A stretch of 12,824 nucleotides of DNA, taken from JBCCQH01 sp039024435. Lineage in GTDB: Bacteria > Bacteroidota > Bacteroidia > J057 > JADKCL01. Location: contig JBCCQH010000154.1 of NCBI GenBank assembly GCA_039024435.1, positions 1-12,824 of the forward strand, read 5' to 3'. Made by a program: the position numbers and the translations under genes. Positions 1 through 7,927 of this stretch are shown here, in pieces (positions within the stretch are counted from its first letter, which is position 1; each line of letters begins with the position of its first letter). Below the pieces are notes generated by a model. The model was not told where the DNA came from. It worked only from the letters and a program-made list of their open reading frames with translations, and ran no database searches.

Positions 1-47
1 CTAAAATTTACTGGGCAAGTTGGATGAATGTAGGAAAAGCAGTGCAT

Positions 48-473
48 TTAGAGAGCCTGAGATATGATCAGGCTCAGTAATGAACGCACTTGAACAAGGA
101 TGAAGCCGTATTTTAGCGCTTTTCGGCCAAATATTTGTCCATTGCGCCCTTGATTTACTTCCGCCGGGATTACGATTTTTTCAAGCTCCTGACGGTGCAT
201 CATTTGCTGCTCGGTCATCTTCATGATACGTTCGGCACCGCTTGGTATAATTTCGTTGTACGCCTTTAAATGTTCCGGAGATGGTAATGGGCCCGAATGA
301 AATTTTCTCGTAACTGAAAGTACAATTCCTTCTAGGAATTCTTCTCTTTCGTCTTCGGGAACAGTATCGAAAAACTCTTTCAGCCGTGGACTGAGCTGGG
401 TTTCAACCGGTTCATTACTGAACTCTTCATTTTCAGCGTTTTCTTCGTTGGGGACAGGATGGTGGTCAGACAT
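48..473 (-). CDS. DUF2335-like small protein with atypical C-terminus
   Basis: A 141-aa protein of unknown function. Residues 59-77 (HSGPLPSPEHLKAYNEIIP), ERIMKM at 81-86, HRQELE at 93-98 and GQIFG at 112-116 match the pattern I associate with DUF2335, a family of small predicted membrane proteins. The first 35 residues are acidic and low-complexity. Known members normally continue after GQIFG into two transmembrane helices. Here only about 25 residues follow, with one moderately hydrophobic stretch (about 122-141). I read the two other frames past GQIFG and neither restores the missing helices, so a simple frameshift is not the explanation. The start lies 7 bp after the stop of the 70-aa gene, which suggests co-transcription. 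Family call is fairly sure; function unknown. Confidence 0.75.
   Translation of the reverse strand: MSDHHPVPNEENAENEEFSNEPVETQLSPRLKEFFDTVPEDEREEFLEGIVLSVTRKFHSGPLPSPEHLKAYNEIIPSGAERIMKMTEQQMMHRQELEKIVIPAEVNQGRNGQIFGRKALKYGFILVQVRSLLSLIISQAL
53..75. repeat. 8-bp inverted repeat overlapping the end of the DUF2335-like gene
   Basis: GAGCCTGA at 53-60 and TCAGGCTC at 68-75 form a perfect 8-bp stem around a 7-nt loop. It lies inside the last codons of the 141-aa gene, just before its stop. It could act as a weak transcription end or protect the 3' end. There is no clear T-run on the minus strand, so terminator function is uncertain. Confidence 0.4.
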
Positions 474-480
474 TCTGTTT

Positions 481-693
481 TTACGGCTTTCTTTCTCGCT
501 CTAAGACGGTCTTCATATCATTCCCGATTACGTGCCAATCGTTTTCCAAGGCTTTCAGATCAGACTCAGTTTCGGAACGATAGCGATTAAAGCGATAATA
601 ATTTCCCCAAATGCTGGCAACAGAACCTATCCCAATCACGAAGGATGTCCTTGGAAAGAGGTAGGAAGTGGTATACTTCTTCTTAGGTCTCAT
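481..693 (-). CDS. Small one-helix membrane protein, unknown function
   Basis: A 70-aa protein with a basic N-terminus (MRPKKKY), one likely transmembrane or membrane-embedded segment at about residues 17-33 (SFVIGIGSVASIWGNYY), and a charged C-terminal tail with repeated D/E and K/R (ESDLKALENDWHVIGNDMK). The positive-inside rule suggests the N-terminus is cytoplasmic. It ends 7 bp before the DUF2335-like start, so the two are probably one transcript. Its ATG overlaps the TGA of a possible 17-codon hydrophobic upstream ORF (690-743), which might couple translation. I do not recognise a named family. The coherent layout and codon use support a real gene. Confidence 0.7.
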   Translation of the reverse strand: MRPKKKYTTSYLFPRTSFVIGIGSVASIWGNYYRFNRYRSETESDLKALENDWHVIGNDMKTVLERERKP

Positions 694-761
694 AATCTGC
701 TTACGAATTCAACTTTCACAAGTATAACGAATAAGATATACATTATGTTGGTTTCTGCAAT

Positions 762-878
762 TTAGATGCGCATTTTTTCCTTCTTGGCACCTAGGCGAAG
801 GGATTCTTCGATACTCAAGTCATCCAGGTACAGTTTGACTTGACGAACAATCTTTAATAGCGTATGATTTTCTTTCAT
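762..878 (-). CDS. Putative 38-aa small protein
   Basis: The ORF ATG...TAA encodes a highly charged 38-residue peptide. Residues 1-20 (MKENHTLLKIVRQVKLYLDD) suggest an amphipathic helix, followed by LSIEESLRLG and a basic tail (KKEKMRI). The codons look like ordinary coding sequence, and it lies on the same strand just upstream of the 70-aa and DUF2335-like genes, 68 bp from the former. No Shine-Dalgarno sequence is visible, which is common in Bacteroidota. No signal peptide or transmembrane segment is visible. It could be a soluble partner of the two membrane proteins. Function unknown; existence moderately likely. Confidence 0.5.
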   Translation of the reverse strand: MKENHTLLKIVRQVKLYLDDLSIEESLRLGAKKEKMRI

Positions 879-933
879 CGTACAGGGAATGACTACCTAA
901 GAGCGAGTAATGCAAGCTGCACTTGGTTACGAG

Positions 934-3570
934 CTAAAATTTAAACCCAATGTTAACCTCAGGTAAGATTGGCAGCAAACTCATCCGCCGGGCGCGGATC
1001 TCCGGATTGTTGGGATCGTTCGTGTAATCGGCCCGCAGGAACAGGAAAAGCGGATTTTGTCGATTGTAGACATTGTATACCCCGAAGTTCCAATACAACT
1101 CCCCCCAGGCAACATCCTTGTGCAGCCGCACATTCAGATCCAGCCGGTGAAAGGCCGGGAGCCGGAAGCTGTTGCGCTCCCCGTAATCAATGATGATCCC
1201 GACCGCCTGGTCATCGTTCAGATCAGAAAAGCCCAACAACGGCGAGGAAGGGGCAAAAAAGACCGCCTCCGGGAAAGTAATCGCCGCCCCCGAACCGTAA
1301 ACCCAGTTGGCCGAAACCTCCCAGCGCGCGTTGATTTCGTAAATAAAAGCAGCGGAAAAATCGTGGCGGCGGTCATATTTATAAGGAAAGACATTGCCGA
1401 AGTTGATCTCCGCAAATTGTCGCTCGCTCCGCGACAAGGTGTACCCCAGCCAGCCCCGCCAGCGGCCGGTGGCCTTTTGCAGGAAAAATTCGATCCCGTA
1501 GGAGCGCCCGGTCCCGGCCCGCTCCACAATCTCCTCCCAATTGCGGTTTGCCAGGAAATTCACCCCGGTCTGGTAATCAATCAGACTGTCCATGGCCTTG
1601 GAATAGCCTTCGATACTGAACTCAACCCCCGCTTTGGGAAAGCGCTTGCTGACCCCAAGCGAAAACTGTTCGGCATTTTGGGGGGGAATGTTCGCTGTAG
1701 CCGGTACCCAAAGATCAGTGGGCAGCCCCACCCCACTGTTGCTGAGCAAATGCAAAAACTGCGTCATCCGGGAGTAGGAAGCCGTAGCCCGGATCTGCTG
1801 GGGAAAAGAATAGCCCGCCGAAAGCCGCGGTTGTAACGACTGGTAAAACGTCCCGTCAGTATCGAAGCGCGAATAGTGCACCCCAGCATTGACGTAGAGC
1901 CGGCGGGTCAGTGCGATATTGTCCTCGGCAAAAATCCCCCACTCCCAGGAAACCAGCGTCCGCTGCTGCAACTCCGATAGGCTCAGCGCTCCGCCATTGT
2001 CCACTTCCTGCTGAAAAGTCTCCGGCTGGAAATCGTGCCGCGTCCCCATTGCCCCAAAGCGAATGAAATGGCTCGGGCCGGGCAAATACTGAAACTCCGC
2101 CCGGGCCCCGTAATCGATCACCGAGGAAGTCAATTCCAAGGATTGCGCCCGGCGTGAACTGCCTGCAGCCAGCAACTCGTTCCGGCTCCGCGCCGAATAG
2201 TCGTAGCGGCTGTGAAAAACGCTGACATCGCTGAACAGCCGGTTGCTCCAGTCCCGGTTCCAGCGCAGGACCGCCGCCGTATTGCCCCAGCGCAACCCAA
2301 AATCAAACACATCGCTCACCTGATCCCCGGCCAGAGAGTAGCCCGAAGAAAATCGGTCCCCCCCTGTGTAGAACCCCAATTCAAGCTCATCCCGCTCCCC
2401 AAGCCGGTGGTTCAGCTTCGCGTTGATGTCAAAAAATGAATAGCCCAAACTGTTGCCGTCATTGCGCTCGGCCAGTTCATTGACCAGTTGCCAGTAGGGC
2501 TCCAGGATCGACCGGCGGGCCGACACCAAGAACGACGTCTTTTCCTTTACAATCGGGCCTTCCAGCATCAACTTCGCCGAAACCAACCCGAGATTGCCCC
2601 GGCCACTGATTCGATTTTGATTGCCCGCCTTGGTGCGCAAATCGATCACTGAAGACAACCGCCCACCGTACCGCGCCGGGAATCCCCCCTTGATCAGCTC
2701 CACACTCCGCAGCACATCGCTGTTGAAGATCGAGTAAAAGCCAAATAGGTGCGCCGAATTGTAGATGGGCACCCCGTCCAGTAAAGTTAAATTTTGGTCA
2801 GGGCTGCCACCCCGCACGTACAAACCACCACTGACACCTCCACCGGATTGCACCCCCGGCAAAAGCGCCAACGCATTGAGTACATCCGGTTCTCCCATCA
2901 AGGCGGGCAGCCGGTCCAGTTCCGCAATCGGAATGCGCATCACACTCACCCCACTCAACTCATCCATGCCCCGCGTGGTATCAGAATCCTCGATTTCGAC
3001 CGCCGCCAATTCTAAATCCGGCTTCAGCCGCACCGTACGGCGGCGATTCTCCCGCAACAGAAAACGTTCAGATTGCAGCGCATAGCCCATACTCGACACG
3101 ATGAGGTGAACCGAATCCGCCGGCAGTCGCAAACTGAAATAGCCTTTGTGATTGGTCAGGGTTCCCCGCCGCGTGCGCACATCGTACACCGCCACTCCAA
3201 CCAGCCGCTCACCCGATGACCGATCCTCCACGTAGCCGGAGACCGAAAAATTAACGGGAGGGGATTTTCGAGCGGGAAATACGACCACCAGGCGATCCCG
3301 CACTTCATAAGTCAAACCCACCGGCCGACACAGTGCATCCAGCACTTGTCGCACCGAAACGTCGCGGAAACTGCGCTGAATCGGATCTTTCGGAAGATTA
3401 TTGGATTGAAAGGCGAAGGCCACCGCGCTGCGGTCCTCGATCAACAGCAAGGCTTCCTTGAGGTTTTGCCCGTTCAGCGTAAGCGAAATGCGCTCCGAAA
3501 GGGGATCGGACTGAGCAAGTATCGCTGTTGGAACCAACAGAATAAACCAAAGCCAAAGCGCACGCTTCAT
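934..3570 (-). CDS. TonB-dependent outer membrane receptor with STN signalling domain
   Basis: An 878-aa outer membrane transporter/transducer. Domains in order: signal peptide (1-20, ending ILAQ); STN secretin/TonB N-terminal domain (about 25-99), which in FecA-like transducers contacts FecR in the periplasm; carboxypeptidase-regulatory-like beta domain (about 108-190); plug (about 210-312, with LYVRGGSPDQNLTLLDGVPIY at 250-270 and GGFPARYGGRLSSVIDLR at 295-312); then the 22-strand barrel to a terminal aromatic residue (NIGFKF). At 878 aa, and without a SusD gene beside it, it is not a typical SusC. It starts 5 bp after the FecR stop, so the two are translationally linked. The substrate cannot be read from the sequence; the neighbouring protease makes peptides or protein-bound ligands possible. 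Confidence 0.93.
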   Translation of the reverse strand: MKRALWLWFILLVPTAILAQSDPLSERISLTLNGQNLKEALLLIEDRSAVAFAFQSNNLPKDPIQRSFRDVSVRQVLDALCRPVGLTYEVRDRLVVVFPARKSPPVNFSVSGYVEDRSSGERLVGVAVYDVRTRRGTLTNHKGYFSLRLPADSVHLIVSSMGYALQSERFLLRENRRRTVRLKPDLELAAVEIEDSDTTRGMDELSGVSVMRIPIAELDRLPALMGEPDVLNALALLPGVQSGGGVSGGLYVRGGSPDQNLTLLDGVPIYNSAHLFGFYSIFNSDVLRSVELIKGGFPARYGGRLSSVIDLRTKAGNQNRISGRGNLGLVSAKLMLEGPIVKEKTSFLVSARRSILEPYWQLVNELAERNDGNSLGYSFFDINAKLNHRLGERDELELGFYTGGDRFSSGYSLAGDQVSDVFDFGLRWGNTAAVLRWNRDWSNRLFSDVSVFHSRYDYSARSRNELLAAGSSRRAQSLELTSSVIDYGARAEFQYLPGPSHFIRFGAMGTRHDFQPETFQQEVDNGGALSLSELQQRTLVSWEWGIFAEDNIALTRRLYVNAGVHYSRFDTDGTFYQSLQPRLSAGYSFPQQIRATASYSRMTQFLHLLSNSGVGLPTDLWVPATANIPPQNAEQFSLGVSKRFPKAGVEFSIEGYSKAMDSLIDYQTGVNFLANRNWEEIVERAGTGRSYGIEFFLQKATGRWRGWLGYTLSRSERQFAEINFGNVFPYKYDRRHDFSAAFIYEINARWEVSANWVYGSGAAITFPEAVFFAPSSPLLGFSDLNDDQAVGIIIDYGERNSFRLPAFHRLDLNVRLHKDVAWGELYWNFGVYNVYNRQNPLFLFLRADYTNDPNNPEIRARRMSLLPILPEVNIGFKF

Positions 3571-3575
3571 GCACG

Positions 3576-4604
3576 TCAGTTACGCGGGATGAAGCGGTAA
3601 ATTGCATCTTTTTCTTCGAATTTCCCATCGAACACCAACTCAATCGCCGCGAGGAACAGCTTGAGGTCCCGCGTAGAGAACGTCCCCGTGACCGGCTCTT
3701 TTTCCATGTACTCGGGCAGTTCAAACTTGACGTCGTAAACCAGTTCCATGGCGCGCATCACTTCCCCAAAAGGAACGTCACGGACCCGCAGTACGCCTTC
3801 CTGGTTCTCCATTGTGTCAAGGTCCACCAGCGGAACTTCCGCCGTGCCCACCGCAATTTCGGTTTGGTCCTCGTGGTAACGGGCCTGCATATCGGCAGTC
3901 AGCGTAGCTTTTTGCTCAGTCTCGGGCAGAGAGAACTCCACCTTGCCCTCTTCAACTTCCACGGTGACTTCGTAGTACGGGGAAAATGCGCGCACCCAAA
4001 ACTGCGTGCCCAACACCCGCGTCTGCGTCGGCCCGGCCAGCACCACAAAAGGCTGATCCGGATCCCGAGCCACCTTAAAAAAGGCGGTTCCCAGCAGGTG
4101 AATCCGGCGCTCACCCCGGCCATAGCCCTCCTCCAAATCGATGCGGGCTCCCGGTTCCAATTCCACTTGGGTTCCATCCGGAAGCGTCACGGTCCGCGGG
4201 GCATCGTTTTCCGCAACGAAGACCACCTTGTCCAGCGGACCAATGCCCACGGTAGTGGCGCGCCACACCAGGAAGCCCACCGACGCCAGCAAAGCCACGG
4301 CCGCTGCCACCAACCAACTCCGATTCTGACTCCGGGCAGGCGGCAACAAGGGCCGTTCGCTGCCCATCGGAAACTCTTCCGCCGCAATGTCCGCCGCCAG
4401 TGCCTCCCATTGTGCATCCGTCTGCGGATCAACCGCTTCCAGGGAAGTCCCCGTCAGTTCCAGCACATCCCGCAACTCGGCAAAGGTCTGCCGGTTGAGG
4501 GGGTCGGCGGCCAGCCATGCCTCCAATTCCCGCTGCTCCACCGCCGCCAGTTTCCCGGCGACGGCCTTCTCGGCAAGGTGGACGATATGTTCTTCGTTGA
4601 TCAT
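3576..4604 (-). CDS. FecR-family anti-sigma factor
   Basis: A 342-aa inner membrane regulator. A cytoplasmic N-terminal helical region (about 1-90) should bind the ECF sigma factor. A single transmembrane helix follows at about 96-114 (SWLVAAAVALLASVGFLVW). The periplasmic FecR domain (about 128-225) contains TVTLPDGTQVELEPGARI and RRIHLLGTAFFKVARD, both typical of the family. The C-terminal DUF4974 domain (about 270-340, VLRVRDVPFGEVMRAMELVY) is the likely contact for the receptor's STN domain. It follows the protease gene after 17 bp and precedes the receptor by 5 bp. Role inferred from the family: holds the sigma factor inactive, or helps activate it, until the receptor is engaged. Confidence 0.93.
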   Translation of the reverse strand: MINEEHIVHLAEKAVAGKLAAVEQRELEAWLAADPLNRQTFAELRDVLELTGTSLEAVDPQTDAQWEALAADIAAEEFPMGSERPLLPPARSQNRSWLVAAAVALLASVGFLVWRATTVGIGPLDKVVFVAENDAPRTVTLPDGTQVELEPGARIDLEEGYGRGERRIHLLGTAFFKVARDPDQPFVVLAGPTQTRVLGTQFWVRAFSPYYEVTVEVEEGKVEFSLPETEQKATLTADMQARYHEDQTEIAVGTAEVPLVDLDTMENQEGVLRVRDVPFGEVMRAMELVYDVKFELPEYMEKEPVTGTFSTRDLKLFLAAIELVFDGKFEEKDAIYRFIPRN

Positions 4605-4609
4605 AAGTG

Positions 4610-4623
4610 AGCCGATTTCGGCT
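4610..4623. repeat. Small hairpin between protease and fecR genes
   Basis: AGCCGA at 4610-4615 and TCGGCT at 4618-4623 form a perfect 6-bp stem with a 2-bp centre (so a loop of about 4 nt in practice). It fills most of the 17-bp gap and includes part of the protease stop codon. It might slow or partly end transcription, or stabilise the 3' end of the protease message, setting protease and FecR at different levels. This is inference; the stem is short. Confidence 0.3.
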
Positions 4624-7300
4624 ATTCTTTCATCAAATTAACTTTAATCGTTTCCTGCTGATCCTGAGTAATCAATCGCAGCAGGTAGACGCCCTCGGCG
4701 AGCCCTTGTGCAGACAAGGTTTCGCGGTGCATTCCCGCATTCAGTACCTCGCGATCAAAGCGGGCCACCGCCTTGCCGAAGAGGTCATAGAGGGTAATTT
4801 GAATCGGGCCCGGAGTCGACATCTCAAACTCGACATTGAGCTGATCCTGGAAAGGATTTGGGTAGACCGTCGTGGGACGGGTCTGTGGCTCCTCGGTACT
4901 GACCGTAAATGGCACCACCTCCACGCAATAATCCTCAACTTCCCCAAAATCAAAGTTCGGTCCGCAAGCGTCCGGAGCGCTCAGGTAGCGCATTGCGACG
5001 CGCATCCGGGTCGTCCCCACCATGCCCGAAGCCGGCATGATAAACGAGCCCGTGACCGCGGCATTGACCCCGGCTCCGGAATCGTACACCTTTTCCAAGG
5101 CGTCACCGAAATCACCGTCGTTGTTCAAATCGATCCAAATCCGGAAGTATTCATCAAATACGCTGTTGCTGTATCCCGGCACCAAGCGGAAGTTGTAGCC
5201 TTGGGATTGCATCAGCGTGAGCGTGAACGAAGAGTTCGTGAAGTCGCCGTAGCCGTTGTCGTTGCCCGAACCATTGACCATGGTACCGACCGTGACCGAG
5301 TCGATCCACTCTTCGGTAGCGTCATCCCCACCGATCAAGCAATAGTTGACGCGACAACCCAAGCATCCGGTGGTCTGGAAGGTAGTCGCCGGCGAGTAGA
5401 TCGTGGCCCCGGTATCGCAGACTGTCTGAACTGCGATTTCGTACACCGTACAGGAATCCAGCCCTTGCAATTGGGTCGTGGGCGCACTGAGGCCACTCAC
5501 GGTGGTCCAGGCGGAAGTGCCCAACTCGCGGTAGCGAAGGTTGTAGGTGACCGCCGCGTAGATGCTGGCAAATGAAACATCGGCGGTGGTTTCGGTGATC
5601 GCCGCCGTCTGCACCGAATCCGGCGACACACAACAGCCGTCCGTTTGGAAAGCGTACACGTTCGAATAGTTCGCGTTGGTGCTGTCACAGTAAGTCAGCA
5701 CCCGGTATTCATAATCGGTACAAGCCTGGAGATTGTTGAGCGTCAATGAGCGGCTCGTATCTTGGTAGCTGGTCCAGTTGGCGGCCCCCACCGGACGAAT
5801 TTCAATCACAAAGGAGTCGGCCGAGGAAACGGCATTCCAAGCCAGGGTCGCGCTGGTATCGATGACGTTGTTCACGTCCAATCCGTAAGCTTCAATGCAA
5901 CCGCCGAAGGAACAGCTCCAGTTGAGCATTTCCAGCAGGCTGTTGTAGACGTTCAACCGCCCCTCGGTAACGGTAATGCCCTGCAAGCTGTTGTTTGCGT
6001 CCACGCCATCGAGGATGAATTGTTTCATGAGCAGGGCCGCACTGTCCGGCTTGGTCAGGGCCAAAACGGCAAAATTCGTACAGGGAGCCGAATACAGCAG
6101 CCCAATCGTGCCCGTGACGTGGGGGGTAGCACCCGAGGTCCCGCCAAACGGCCCGTAGGAGTTTGGCGTTTGGGGCGTGTGCGTACCCTGGCCCGGAGCC
6201 CCCAAGTCGATGGTGACTGCGCCGTAGCCCGCCGAATTGATCTTGTTATCGGAGCTGTTCATGTTCGTCACCGAGATCAGGTAATCGCTCGGACAAGCGG
6301 TGGGCAGGTCGCCCGCAACATCGACGTTTGTGTTGTTGTTGATCGTAGCGCCGCAGTTCAAGATTCCGTAGGTGCCCAGCGTATCGTACATCGCGCACCA
6401 AAGCGGAGCTTGCGAGGGCTGCCCAAAGTCGATCCCCCAGGAGGCATTCGTCGAAACGACCAGCGCACCGCTCTGGCCTCCAGTCTGGTTCCACTGCTTG
6501 CGGACTGCCAGTGGATAAGCGTAAGCGGCCAAGGCCTGGGCTTCATTGCCCCCGCCCCGAACGATCATCAACTTTACGTCCCAGTTGACCCCGGTCACTC
6601 CAATGCCATTGTTGCCTTTGGCCCCGACGATACCAGCAACTGGCGTTCCGTGCCCGCCCCCACTGTAGATATTGTCATCGTTGCCGTAGGCATCCCAACC
6701 GCGGTAGTCGTCGACGAATCCATTGCCGTCGTCGTCGATGTTGTTGTTGGGGATTTCGCCGTAATTGATCCAGACATTGTCTTGGAAATCCTGGTGGTTA
6801 GGGTTCAAGCCATCGTCGATCACGCAGACCACAATCGTATCTCCGAGCGGGGTCAGTCCCCCCGTCGTAATGTCCCACGCCAGATCGGCGTCGATATCGG
6901 CATCGACGACATTTCCGTTGTTGCCGTTGTTGACGTACTGCCATTGCTGCCCAAAATTGGGATCGTTGGGCACGGTGGCTCGGTTGGTTACCAGATGATT
7001 GAACTGTGCGTTCAGGGTAGCGGGATGGAAAATGACCGCATCGAGAATGGCGCGCTGATTCCGATTGCGGTGGTCGTACTCGAGTAGCCAGATGCGCATG
7101 TCAGGCACAATTTCCCGCGTGGCCCGCATTCGCAGATCACTGCCAAACCGCTCGTGGATCGTCTCCACAATCGATTCTACTTTGGCGTCGGGCATCAACT
7201 GTACCAGGACATTGCCGTCTACGTATTCCGGCTCTGGATGCTGCGCATTCAGGCCCAAAGATGTCAATACGAATAGAAATGCGAGTAAACTATGTTTCAT
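4622..7300 (-). CDS. Secreted subtilisin-like serine protease (S8) with Fn3, GEVED and T9SS sorting domains
   Basis: An 892-aa secreted protease. The start at 7300 is chosen because it begins a clear signal peptide (MKHSLLAFLFVLTSLGLNAQ); an in-frame ATG at 7396 would put 32 non-signal residues before it. A propeptide-like region spans about 25-110. The S8 catalytic domain spans about 140-455: Asp162 (VIDDG), His217 (GHGTPVAG), oxyanion Asn285 (STNASWG) and Ser389 (GTSGATPH). The loop at 186-198 (NNIDDDGNGFVDD) resembles a Ca-binding insertion. Two fibronectin-III-like domains follow (about 470-554 and 557-645), then a GEVED domain (about 715-795, WIDLNNDGDFGD and FGEVEDYC) and a type A T9SS C-terminal sorting domain (about 811-890, YPNPFQDQLNVEF). 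The triad is complete, so it is probably active at the cell surface or outside. It sits between the sigma and fecR genes. Confidence 0.93.
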   Translation of the reverse strand: MKHSLLAFLFVLTSLGLNAQHPEPEYVDGNVLVQLMPDAKVESIVETIHERFGSDLRMRATREIVPDMRIWLLEYDHRNRNQRAILDAVIFHPATLNAQFNHLVTNRATVPNDPNFGQQWQYVNNGNNGNVVDADIDADLAWDITTGGLTPLGDTIVVCVIDDGLNPNHQDFQDNVWINYGEIPNNNIDDDGNGFVDDYRGWDAYGNDDNIYSGGGHGTPVAGIVGAKGNNGIGVTGVNWDVKLMIVRGGGNEAQALAAYAYPLAVRKQWNQTGGQSGALVVSTNASWGIDFGQPSQAPLWCAMYDTLGTYGILNCGATINNNTNVDVAGDLPTACPSDYLISVTNMNSSDNKINSAGYGAVTIDLGAPGQGTHTPQTPNSYGPFGGTSGATPHVTGTIGLLYSAPCTNFAVLALTKPDSAALLMKQFILDGVDANNSLQGITVTEGRLNVYNSLLEMLNWSCSFGGCIEAYGLDVNNVIDTSATLAWNAVSSADSFVIEIRPVGAANWTSYQDTSRSLTLNNLQACTDYEYRVLTYCDSTNANYSNVYAFQTDGCCVSPDSVQTAAITETTADVSFASIYAAVTYNLRYRELGTSAWTTVSGLSAPTTQLQGLDSCTVYEIAVQTVCDTGATIYSPATTFQTTGCLGCRVNYCLIGGDDATEEWIDSVTVGTMVNGSGNDNGYGDFTNSSFTLTLMQSQGYNFRLVPGYSNSVFDEYFRIWIDLNNDGDFGDALEKVYDSGAGVNAAVTGSFIMPASGMVGTTRMRVAMRYLSAPDACGPNFDFGEVEDYCVEVVPFTVSTEEPQTRPTTVYPNPFQDQLNVEFEMSTPGPIQITLYDLFGKAVARFDREVLNAGMHRETLSAQGLAEGVYLLRLITQDQQETIKVNLMKE

Positions 7301-7335
7301 AAAGGAGCTCGATAAGCGAATCGGTAGAATTCCAT
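7297..7335 (-). other. Possible 12-codon leader ORF overlapping the protease start
   Basis: On the minus strand an AGGAGAG sequence, rare in this window, lies 6 nt before an ATG opening a 12-codon ORF (MEFYRFAYRAPL). Its TGA overlaps the protease ATG (ATGA). This layout could feed ribosomes to the protease start by reinitiation. An overlapping TGA is frequent by chance wherever ATG is followed by A, so the main support is the Shine-Dalgarno-like sequence. Confidence 0.25.
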
Positions 7336-7360
7336 TGTTATCTCTCCTACAAGTCACCTG

Positions 7361-7370
7361 GGGATATCCC
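7361..7370. promoter_or_regulatory. GGGATATCCC palindrome in the sigma-protease gap
   Basis: A perfect 10-bp palindrome lies in the 98-bp gap between the sigma and protease genes. It may be a protein binding site controlling a secondary promoter for the protease, but such a short palindrome can occur by chance and no clear -7/-33 pair is visible next to it. Confidence 0.2.
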
Positions 7371-7398
7371 TTAAACAATCGATGAACGTTCTTCATAT

Positions 7399-7905
7399 TT
7401 ATTTTTGTTTGAACACGCCTTTGCGAATCTTTTTCAGTGCAATGCCAACCTGGTTTTCGACGGTTTTGGGGGACAGCCCCAGAACCACGGCAATTTCCTT
7501 GTGGCTGAGTCCTTCTACGCGGCTCATCAAAAAAATCTCTCGGGCCCGATCTGGCAGTTGATCGATCTCCCGGAAAATAGCTTTGATCCGGGTCGCTTTC
7601 TCATCGTTGCCCGCATCTTCGGGTTCCGGGGCGGGCAGATCGCGGTTTTCCTCGCTGAGTGACTCCATGCGCAAGCGCTTGAGCCGGTTGAGGCAGTTGT
7701 TGCGCACCGACCGGTAGAGGTAAGCCTTGAGTTCGGAGGAAAATTCCAGATCGCCCCGCTTGTCCCAAATTTTGATGAAAACTTCCTGGACGGCTTCCCG
7801 GGATTCCTCCTGGCTGCGCAGTTGCGCGTAAGCAAAGCGCACCAATGCAGGCTGGAATGTCCTGAACAGTGCTTCAAAAGCCTCGCGGTGATCGTCCTTT
7901 TGCAT
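7399..7905 (-). CDS. ECF-type RNA polymerase sigma factor (FecI-like)
   Basis: A 168-aa sigma-70 family protein of the extracytoplasmic-function type. Region 2 spans about residues 8-80 (EALFRTFQPALVRFAY, EAVQEVFIKIWDKR, LKAYLYRSVRNNCLNRLKRL). A linker (80-105) is rich in acidic residues and proline. Region 4 spans about 106-165 with a helix-turn-helix (LSHKEIAVVLGLSPKTVENQ, 133-152). The start at 7905 matches the family's normal N-terminus and length; the open frame extends upstream to 8202, but that extension overlaps trhO and does not look like sigma factor. It is the first gene of the operon, so it probably drives its own cassette under FecR control. Confidence 0.93.
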   Translation of the reverse strand: MQKDDHREAFEALFRTFQPALVRFAYAQLRSQEESREAVQEVFIKIWDKRGDLEFSSELKAYLYRSVRNNCLNRLKRLRMESLSEENRDLPAPEPEDAGNDEKATRIKAIFREIDQLPDRAREIFLMSRVEGLSHKEIAVVLGLSPKTVENQVGIALKKIRKGVFKQK

Positions 7906-7919
7906 ACCCAAATAGAGCA

Positions 7920-7927
7920 CAAACCTA
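7920..7927 (-). promoter_or_regulatory. Bacteroidota -7 promoter box for the sigma operon
   Basis: On the minus strand this reads TAGGTTTG, an exact match to the Bacteroidota -7 consensus TAnnTTTG. The predicted start of transcription would fall only a few bases before the sigma ATG at 7905, giving a very short leader. No TTTG/TTG -33 box is visible at 19-21 bp upstream, so it may be weak, or used by an alternative sigma such as the one encoded here. Confidence 0.4.

Noticed and set aside
532..765. A 77-codon plus-strand ORF opposite the 70-aa gene
   Set aside because: No domain features, and the minus-strand frame has a coherent one-helix protein in an operon-like layout.
1057..1836. A 259-codon plus-strand ORF opposite the TonB receptor
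   Set aside because: Antisense shadow; the receptor barrel is coherent on the minus strand.
5762..7087. A 441-codon plus-strand ORF opposite the protease gene
   Set aside because: Antisense shadow in GC-rich coding sequence; no recognisable domain, and the minus strand carries a full S8 protease.
7301..7396. Upstream in-frame start of the protease (32 extra residues)
   Set aside because: It would bury the signal peptide MKHSLLAFLFVLTS behind a non-signal sequence.
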